Below are positions 58,438-64,000 of a stretch of DNA of 64,000 bases, in pieces (position 1 is the stretch's first letter; the number at the start of each line of letters is the position of its first letter). Below the pieces are notes generated by a model. The model made no database searches. It worked only from the letters and a program-made list of their open reading frames with translations, and was not told where the DNA came from. Position numbers and translations under genes: made by a program. Location: the NCBI RefSeq assembly GCF_003034965.1, contig NZ_PZKE01000001.1, forward strand, positions 1-64,000, written 5' to 3'. Origin of the DNA: Fuscovulum blasticum DSM 2131 (GTDB lineage: Bacteria; Pseudomonadota; Alphaproteobacteria; Rhodobacterales; Rhodobacteraceae).

Positions 58438-59826
58438 ATGCCCCCCGCCTTTGCCCCTGCCGATTCTGCCACGCTGCCCTTTCACGTTGTTTCGCCTGAC
58501 GGGCTTGAGGCGTTCCTGTCGGGGCCAGGCGCGGCCCATGCCGGATGGCTGACCGCGACCGGCTTTCAGGCTGCCTTGGGTGAACTGCGGCTTCTGCCGG
58601 GCGCCGATGGCAAACTGGCCGGGGCAGTTGCGGGGCTGGGCACGGACAAGGCCCGCGCACGGCAACGCTTTGGCCTTGCCAAGGCCGTGGCCGGCCTGCC
58701 GGGCGGCGACTGGCACCTTGAGGGGACCCTGACGCAGGACCAGACGGCAGAGGCGGCGCTGGCCTGGCTGTTGTCGGGCTATCGTTTCGACCGTTATCGC
58801 CCCGGCGCGGCGGCGCCCGCGCTACCCCGCCTGAAGGCGCCTGCCGGGCTGGACACCGCCCGGATCGAGGCGATGGCGGCAGGTGAATTCCTGACGCGCG
58901 ACCTGATCAACACCCCGGCCCAGGACATGGGGCCAGCCGAGCTGGAACAGGCGGTGCTGGATCTGGCCGCCCGCTTCGGCGCAACAACCCAGGCGATCCG
59001 GGGCGACGATCTGCTGGCGCAGAACTTCCCGATGATCCATGCCGTCGGCCGCGCCAGCCCGCGCGAACCGCGGCTGCTGGACCTGCGCTGGGGCAGCACC
59101 GGGCCACGGCTGACGCTGGTGGGCAAGGGCGTCTGCTTTGATACCGGCGGGCTGAACATCAAGCCCTCGAACGGCATGAGCCTGATGAAAAAGGACATGG
59201 GCGGCGCCGCCACCGTGCTGGGTCTGGCGCAGATGATCATGGCGCTGAACCTGCCCCTGCGGCTGCGGGTGCTGATCCCGGCGGTGGAAAATGTCATCTC
59301 GGGCAATGCGCAAAAACCCAAGGACATCCTGACCAGCCGCAAGGGCCTGACCGTCGAGGTCAACGATACCGATGCCGAGGGGCGGCTGATCCTGGGCGAT
59401 GCGCTGGCCTATGCCGCCGAAGAGGAAACCGATGCGCTGATCAGCATGGCCACGCTGACCGGCGCCGCGCGCATTGCCGTGGGCCCGGACCTTGCCCCCT
59501 ACTGGGCACAGGATGATGCCATGGCCGTCGCGCTGGAAGCGGGCGCGAAGGCGGGGTTCGATCCGGTCTGGCGGCTGCCGTTCCATGACGCCTATGAAAG
59601 CGTCATCGAACCGGGCATCGCCGATCTGGACAACGCGCCGGGCTTCGGCTTTGCGGGCAGCATCACCGCCGCGCTGTTCCTGCGCCGCTTTGCCGACCAT
59701 CCGCGCTACATGCATTTCGACATCTACGGCCACAGCCCGACCGAGGCACCGGCCCGCCCGAAAGGGGGCGTCGGACAGGGGGCGCGGGCCATCCTGAACG
59801 CGCTGCCGCAGATGCTGGGAATCTGA
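58438..59826 (+). CDS. M17 family leucyl aminopeptidase
   Basis: 462 residues. The C-terminal catalytic domain has the M17 signature NDTDAEGRLILGDAL (~310), metal ligands in GKGVCFDTGGLNIKP (~235) and KKDMGGAA. The N-terminal domain (1-150) is short. It removes N-terminal amino acids in the cytoplasm as a metal-dependent hexamer. The NlpC/P60 gene starts 3 bases later, so the two are probably co-expressed; peptidoglycan peptide recycling is a reasonable guess. Confidence 0.94.
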   Translation: MPPAFAPADSATLPFHVVSPDGLEAFLSGPGAAHAGWLTATGFQAALGELRLLPGADGKLAGAVAGLGTDKARARQRFGLAKAVAGLPGGDWHLEGTLTQDQTAEAALAWLLSGYRFDRYRPGAAAPALPRLKAPAGLDTARIEAMAAGEFLTRDLINTPAQDMGPAELEQAVLDLAARFGATTQAIRGDDLLAQNFPMIHAVGRASPREPRLLDLRWGSTGPRLTLVGKGVCFDTGGLNIKPSNGMSLMKKDMGGAATVLGLAQMIMALNLPLRLRVLIPAVENVISGNAQKPKDILTSRKGLTVEVNDTDAEGRLILGDALAYAAEEETDALISMATLTGAARIAVGPDLAPYWAQDDAMAVALEAGAKAGFDPVWRLPFHDAYESVIEPGIADLDNAPGFGFAGSITAALFLRRFADHPRYMHFDIYGHSPTEAPARPKGGVGQGARAILNALPQMLGI

Positions 59827-59829
59827 CCC

Positions 59830-60645
59830 ATGGATCGCCGCCTGACCCCGTTTTCTGGCCGCAAGGCCCTGACCGTGCTGCAAGGCCAGGTCGAGGCCAG
59901 CTTTACCGAAGGCGAACCGGCCCGGATTGCGCCTGCGCTGGCCCCGCTGCTGGCCAACCCCGGCGGCATCGTCGACCGCACGCTGATCCATGGCGATGCG
60001 GTGACGGTGATCGACCGGCGTGACGGACATGCCTTCGTGCAGGCCGCGAAAGATGACTATTGCGGCTGGTTGCCCGAAGCGGCGCTTGGGCCGGACGGCC
60101 CCGTCACCCACCGGGTCAGCAGCCCGGCCACCCATCTTTACCCCGCGCAGAACCTGAAGGCGCCGCCCGTCATGCCGCTTTACCTGAACGCCCGCGTTCA
60201 GGTGCTGTCGGTCAGCGGCAAATGGGCCGAAACCCCCGCCGGCTTCATCGACTCCAGCCATCTGGCACCCGAGGGCAGTTTCGCCGCCGATCCGGTGGCG
60301 GTGGCCGAAACCCTGCTGCACGCGCCCTATCTCTGGGCCGGCAATTCGGTGTCCGGGGTCGATTGTTCGGGGCTGGTGCAACTGTCGCTCCACGCCGCCG
60401 GCCGCCCCTGCCCCGGCGACAGCGACATGCAACGCAGCCTTGGCACCGAAGTTCCCGAAGATGAACCGTTCCGGCGCGGCGACCTGATCTTCTGGAAAGG
60501 GCATGTCGCGCTGCTGGCGGCGCCCGACACGATCCTTCATGCCACCGCCCATACGATGCGCGTAATCCAAGAGGATCTGCAGACGGCCATCACCCGGATC
60601 AAGGCACGCGAAGGGCTGCCCGTCATCGCCCGGCGTCGGCCCTGA
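59830..60645 (+). CDS. NlpC/P60 family peptidase with SH3-like domains
   Basis: 271 residues. Two bacterial SH3-like segments (~30-150, including AFVQAAKDDYCGWLPEAAL) precede an NlpC/P60 domain. Its catalytic Cys lies in GVDCSGLVQLSLH (~178), with the His in KGHVALLAA (~225) and a second His nearby. Such enzymes cleave gamma-D-Glu-diamino acid bonds in murein peptides. No signal peptide is seen, so it may act on recycled cytoplasmic peptides, in line with the adjacent aminopeptidase. Confidence 0.92.
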   Translation: MDRRLTPFSGRKALTVLQGQVEASFTEGEPARIAPALAPLLANPGGIVDRTLIHGDAVTVIDRRDGHAFVQAAKDDYCGWLPEAALGPDGPVTHRVSSPATHLYPAQNLKAPPVMPLYLNARVQVLSVSGKWAETPAGFIDSSHLAPEGSFAADPVAVAETLLHAPYLWAGNSVSGVDCSGLVQLSLHAAGRPCPGDSDMQRSLGTEVPEDEPFRRGDLIFWKGHVALLAAPDTILHATAHTMRVIQEDLQTAITRIKAREGLPVIARRRP

Positions 60646-60649
60646 GGCT

Positions 60650-60997
60650 TCAGTCCACCGGACGGATCAGCTTGCGCTCCAGCACCTTGAGAACAGCCTC
60701 AAGCTCGTGCCCGCGGCGCAGGATATGGCCGCCTTCGCTGACCACGGCATAGATGCCCTGCTTGGCCCGCAGCTTTGGCCGCTTTTCAATCCGGTAAAGC
60801 GGGGTTTCGGCGGTGCGGCGGAATACGGCGAACACCGCCGCCTCGGCCCCGTGGGAAATGCCGTAATCCCGCCATTCGCCGGCGGCCACCATCCGGCCGT
60901 AAAGGCGAAGGATCAGCGAAAGCTCCCGCCGGTCAAAGGCCACCTGCTCGGGCAGATGGCCACCCGACGGAAAGGGAACGGGCGCTTCCATGTTCAT
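60650..60997 (-). CDS. DUF2794 protein
   Basis: About 115 residues from ATG 60997; an ATG two codons later is also possible. FDRRELSLILRLYGRMVAAGEWRDYGISH (split 30-58), VFAVFRRTAETPLYRIEK and IYAVVSEGGHILRRGHEL match DUF2794, a short alphaproteobacterial family of unknown role. It is divergent in reading from the peptidase pair and lies downstream of the asparaginase on the same strand. Confidence 0.88.
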   Translation of the reverse strand: MNMEAPVPFPSGGHLPEQVAFDRRELSLILRLYGRMVAAGEWRDYGISHGAEAAVFAVFRRTAETPLYRIEKRPKLRAKQGIYAVVSEGGHILRRGHELEAVLKVLERKLIRPVD

Positions 60998-61053
60998 GGG
61001 ATCAGCCTGCCCGACCTTCCCCTTCAAATCAAGCGCGCGGCGTCACCTTGCCG

Positions 61054-62058
61054 TTACACGAACCCCGGCGCGACGCGGAGTTCGCCCGTGACCAGCCCGC
61101 GCCAGTTCTTCTGGATCGGGTTCAGCCGTTTTTGCGCGTCGGGATGGGCGGCGTCCAGCACGCCCAGCTTGACCAGCAGCGCGGCGATGGCCGCCTCGGA
61201 CGCGCGGGAATTGCCGTCCAGCACCTTCAGCGCGATGCCAAGGCCCTGTTCCGGCAGGATCGCCACGAACACGGCCTCGGCCCCGGTCTTGATGGCCACC
61301 TTGCCGCCCATGGCCCGCATCAGTTCGGTGCAGGCGCGGCCTTCGCCGGCCACCAGCTCGGGATAGCGCGCCATGGCATGGGCCAGCCGGTGCATCGCGC
61401 TTTCGCGCACACCATGGCCTTCGCGCGCCGTGGCAAAGGCCGCCATCGACCGGGCCAGCCCTTCAAGGCTCATCGCGAAGTTCGGGGCGGAACAGCCGTC
61501 GATCCCCCAGCCCGAGATGGTTTCGCCGGTCACCTCCTCGGTCGCGGCGCGGATCGCCTTTTGCAGCGGGTGGTCAATCTCCACATATTCCGGCCCGGCC
61601 TTCAGATGGCGGGTCGCCGTCAGGAAGCCGGAATGTTTGCCGGAACAGTTGTTGTGCAACTGACAAGGGGCGTCTCCGGCGCGGATCAGGCGGTCACGTT
61701 CCTCGCGGTCGGCGGGTTCATGCGCGCCGCAGCGCAGATCGGCCTCGGTCATGCCAAGATCGGCCAGCCAGCGCCCGGCCATTTCCACATGCAGATGCGC
61801 GCCCTGGTGGCTGGCGCAGGACAGCGCCAGATGCGCATCGGTCAGACCCACCGCAGCGGCGGCCCCGCTTTCCACCAAAGGCAGCGCCTGGATCATCTTG
61901 CAGGATGACCGCGGAAACACCACCGCCGCCGGATTGCCCCAGGCCTGGACAATGCCACGGGCATCGCAAATCACGGCATGGCCCAGATGCGTGCTTTCCA
62001 GAAGCCCGCCACGCCACACCTCGGCCATGGGAACCGCGCCCTGATCCACCCTTGTCAT
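61054..62058 (-). CDS. L-asparaginase of the Rhizobium type (asparaginase_II family)
   Basis: 334 residues. Features of this family: FPRSSCKMIQALP with Ser-x-x-Lys (~49-52), SCASHQG (~79), HNNCSGKHSGFL (~135) and GIDGCSAPNFAM (~180). The two latter cysteines fit the metal or redox site described for the Rhizobium etli enzymes. It is not related to the E. coli asparaginases. It would hydrolyse L-asparagine to aspartate and ammonia in the cytoplasm. It starts the short minus-strand unit with the DUF2794 gene. Confidence 0.93.
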   Translation of the reverse strand: MTRVDQGAVPMAEVWRGGLLESTHLGHAVICDARGIVQAWGNPAAVVFPRSSCKMIQALPLVESGAAAAVGLTDAHLALSCASHQGAHLHVEMAGRWLADLGMTEADLRCGAHEPADREERDRLIRAGDAPCQLHNNCSGKHSGFLTATRHLKAGPEYVEIDHPLQKAIRAATEEVTGETISGWGIDGCSAPNFAMSLEGLARSMAAFATAREGHGVRESAMHRLAHAMARYPELVAGEGRACTELMRAMGGKVAIKTGAEAVFVAILPEQGLGIALKVLDGNSRASEAAIAALLVKLGVLDAAHPDAQKRLNPIQKNWRGLVTGELRVAPGFV

Positions 62059-62232
62059 GCCGCCTCTCCGTCACAGATGTGCGATTTTCTGCCCATGGGG
62101 CTTTCGCCCAATGGCCTTTTTCAGTAAAGCTGGAGTATCGGGTTCAGGACGCCTCTGCCAGCACGAACAAGGCCAAAGGCCGGGCAGCGCAGGGGCAAAG
62201 AGGCAAAAGACAGCTTGGAGGCTGCGTCAGAC

Positions 62233-62757
62233 ATGACTTCCGCCCTTCGCCGCGTGCTCTGCGCAGCCGCGTTCACCTTGGCCGCCACTGGCGTGGTTGC
62301 CGCTCAGGAATCAACAAATCGGGTGGCGACGCTGACCGATTGGAACGTTTTTGTCGAGGAAAGCCCCAAGGAATGCTGGGGCGTGTCCAAGCCGAAGGAA
62401 ACGGTCAACAGCCGCGATGGCAAGCCGGTCTCGGTGCGCCGCGGCGACATCCTGCTGTTCGTGACCTTCCGCCCCGGCAAACCCGGCGAGATCAGCTTTA
62501 CCGGCGGCTACCCCTTCGCCAGCGGCTCGACCGTGAAGGTCACCATCGACGGTGGCAACAGCTTTGACCTGTTCAGCGATGGTGAATGGGCCTGGCCGGG
62601 CAGCGCGGCGGATGATGCGGCGCTGCTCAAGGCGCTCAAGGCGGGCGGTAGCGCGGTGGTCAGCGCCCGGTCGGGCAAGGGCACCCAGACCAAGGACACC
62701 TTCAGCCTGCGCGGCTTTACCGCCGCCATGGCCGATGCCGAGAAGCGCTGCAAGTAA
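62233..62757 (+). CDS. Invasion-associated locus B (IalB) family protein
   Basis: 174 residues with a signal peptide ([18 protein letters not shown]) and the IalB fold: [18 protein letters not shown] (~35), [19 protein letters not shown] and [20 protein letters not shown]. Family members are periplasmic or surface proteins; a role in invasion is known only for Bartonella. GGAGG lies 11 bases before the ATG. A strong terminator follows, then rlmN, a neighbour often seen in this group. Confidence 0.9.
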   Translation: MTSALRRVLCAAAFTLAATGVVAAQESTNRVATLTDWNVFVEESPKECWGVSKPKETVNSRDGKPVSVRRGDILLFVTFRPGKPGEISFTGGYPFASGSTVKVTIDGGNSFDLFSDGEWAWPGSAADDAALLKALKAGGSAVVSARSGKGTQTKDTFSLRGFTAAMADAEKRCK

Positions 62758-62786
62758 GCCGCAGCCTGCGACCGGCCTGTAGATTT

Positions 62787-62817
62787 GCGCCCCGGCTTCC
62801 GGGGCGCTTTCGTTTTT
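62787..62817 (+). terminator. Intrinsic terminator after the IalB-like gene
   Basis: A perfect 9-base stem (GCGCCCCGG and CCGGGGCGC) with a three-base loop is followed by TTTCGTTTTT. It separates the IalB-like gene from rlmN and is the best terminator in the window. Confidence 0.88.
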
Positions 62818-62888
62818 CGGGGGAATCATCTATATCCCCGCCATCCGCCAGATCGCCTGTGACAAGGCCCGAACCGAAAGATCTGCCC

Positions 62889-64000
62889 ATGACCGCCCCG
62901 ATCACGCAAGACGTGCTGACCCTGCCGCGCAAGCTGCCCGACACCGGGCGGACCAACATCGTCGGCCTGACGCGCCCGCAACTGCGCGAGGCGCTGATCG
63001 CCGCTGGCACGCCGGAAAAGCAGGCGAAGATGCGCGTGGGCCAGATCTGGCAATGGGTCTATTACTGGGGTGTCCGCGATTTCACCGCGATGACCAACCT
63101 GGCCAAGGACTATCGCGCCCTTCTGGCCGAGCGGTTCGAGATCGCGCTGCCGCAGATCGTGACGCGCCAGATCAGCGCCGACGGCACCCGCAAATACCTG
63201 CTGCGCATCGCCGGCGGGCATGAGGTGGAAACCGTCTATATCCCCGAGGAAGGCCGCGGCACCCTGTGCATCAGCAGCCAGGTCGGCTGCACGCTGACCT
63301 GTTCCTTCTGCCACACCGGCACGCAGAAACTGGTGCGCAACCTGACCGCGGGCGAAATCGTCGGCCAGGTCATGGTGGCGCGCGATGATCTGGGCGAATG
63401 GCCGGAACCGGGCGAAGGCAGCACGGGTGAACGCCTGATCTCGAACATCGTGCTGATGGGCATGGGTGAGCCGCTGTACAATTTCGACGCGGTGCGTGAT
63501 GCCATGGGCGTGGTCCGCGATGACGAGGGGATTGCCCTTGGCCGCCGCCGCATCACCCTGTCGACCAGCGGCGTGGTGCCGGAAATTGCCCGTTGCGCCG
63601 AGGAAATCGGCTGCCAGCTTGCGATCAGCTTCCATGCCACCACTGACGAGGTGCGCGACCAACTGGTGCCAATCAACAAGCGCTGGAACATCAAGACCCT
63701 GCTGGACACCCTGCGCGACTATCCGCGCCTGTCGAACAGCGAACGGATCACCTTTGAATATGTCATGCTGAAAGGCGTGAACGACAGCGACGCCGACGCG
63801 CGCCGTCTGGTCAAGCTGATTGCCGGCATCCCGGCCAAGATCAACCTGATCCCGTTCAACGAATGGCCCGGCAGCCCCTACCAACGGTCGGACTGGGGGC
63901 GGATTGAGGCCTTCGCCGACATCATCTACAAGGCGGGCTATGCCAGCCCCATCCGCACGCCGCGCGGCGAAGACATCATGGCCGCCTGCGGCCAGTTGAA
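62889..64000 (+). CDS. rlmN: RlmN, dual-specificity rRNA/tRNA m2A methyltransferase (partial, runs off the right edge)
   Basis: At least 370 residues, 3' end beyond the window. A radical-SAM enzyme: the cluster motif [13 protein letters not shown] (~135), the preceding [19 protein letters not shown] (~195), [12 protein letters not shown] and [19 protein letters not shown] (~240) are present. The N-terminal accessory domain contains [16 protein letters not shown]. It methylates A2503 of 23S rRNA and A37 of some tRNAs. The ATG at 62889 is the natural start. Confidence 0.97.
   Translation, partial: MTAPITQDVLTLPRKLPDTGRTNIVGLTRPQLREALIAAGTPEKQAKMRVGQIWQWVYYWGVRDFTAMTNLAKDYRALLAERFEIALPQIVTRQISADGTRKYLLRIAGGHEVETVYIPEEGRGTLCISSQVGCTLTCSFCHTGTQKLVRNLTAGEIVGQVMVARDDLGEWPEPGEGSTGERLISNIVLMGMGEPLYNFDAVRDAMGVVRDDEGIALGRRRITLSTSGVVPEIARCAEEIGCQLAISFHATTDEVRDQLVPINKRWNIKTLLDTLRDYPRLSNSERITFEYVMLKGVNDSDADARRLVKLIAGIPAKINLIPFNEWPGSPYQRSDWGRIEAFADIIYKAGYASPIRTPRGEDIMAACGQL

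Overview
The window is a G+C-rich, almost fully coding stretch of an alphaproteobacterial chromosome. Gene content and order point to the order Rhodobacterales (Rhodobacter/Paracoccus-like). The markers are an fds-type formate dehydrogenase operon, a histone-deacetylase-like/xseB/ispA/dxs operon, a petP-petR-like pair, and lptC-lptA-lptB followed directly by hpf-ptsN with no rpoN. The assignment is inferred from recognised families and synteny; no database search was run. No phage, plasmid, transposon, rRNA or CRISPR array was seen. About 68 protein genes and one tRNA are supported.

Layout, left to right. 0.3-6.2 kb: msrQ/msrP methionine sulfoxide repair, a secreted fasciclin protein, and a membrane/envelope cluster (holin-like, DUF883-like, AI-2E-type permease). 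6.2-9.6 kb: clpB with a clear heat-shock promoter, then an unknown protein. 9.6-13.6 kb: cutC, a ROK sugar kinase, pyrF, and a NUDIX/NfeD/slipin group. 13.6-18.3 kb: phosphate uptake pstS-pstC-pstA-phoU, with a terminator hairpin after pstS and no pstB. 18.5-21 kb: lipid A/Kdo genes (waaA-like, lpxK), then a lower-G+C mrr-type restriction gene. 21.9-25.9 kb: isoprenoid operon (HDAC-like, xseB, ispA, dxs). 26-29.4 kb: petR/petP, ilvE, and the divergent ohr/ohrR pair. 29.4-32.7 kb: queG, a GST, mtgA and a DUF1269 protein.

32.8-40.7 kb holds glutamate synthase. gltD and gltB are separated by two tandem secreted cysteine-rich paralogues and a GFA-type zinc protein, all tightly packed. 40.9-42.7 kb: uppP and an NDUFA9-like reductase. 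A tRNA-Leu(CAG) with a textbook promoter follows. 43-49.1 kb is the NAD-dependent formate dehydrogenase operon fdsG-fdsB-(DUF4287-like)-fdsA-fdhD-fdsD, in which every junction overlaps. 49.2-51.8 kb: a large two-glycosyltransferase/TPR protein. 51.9-56.6 kb: rnd, kdsD, lptCAB, hpf and ptsN. 56.8-64 kb: a small membrane protein, carbonic anhydrase, an Hpt-like protein, an M17 aminopeptidase with an NlpC/P60 hydrolase, DUF2794, an asparaginase, an IalB-like protein and rlmN, which runs off the right edge.

Most of the window is ordinary core genome. The best leads are the small DUF4287-like gene locked into the fds operon, the secreted paralogue pair inside the glutamate synthase cluster, the multi-domain glycosyltransferase, the waaA homologue lacking the usual catalytic Glu motif, the pst operon without pstB, and several clear regulatory sites.
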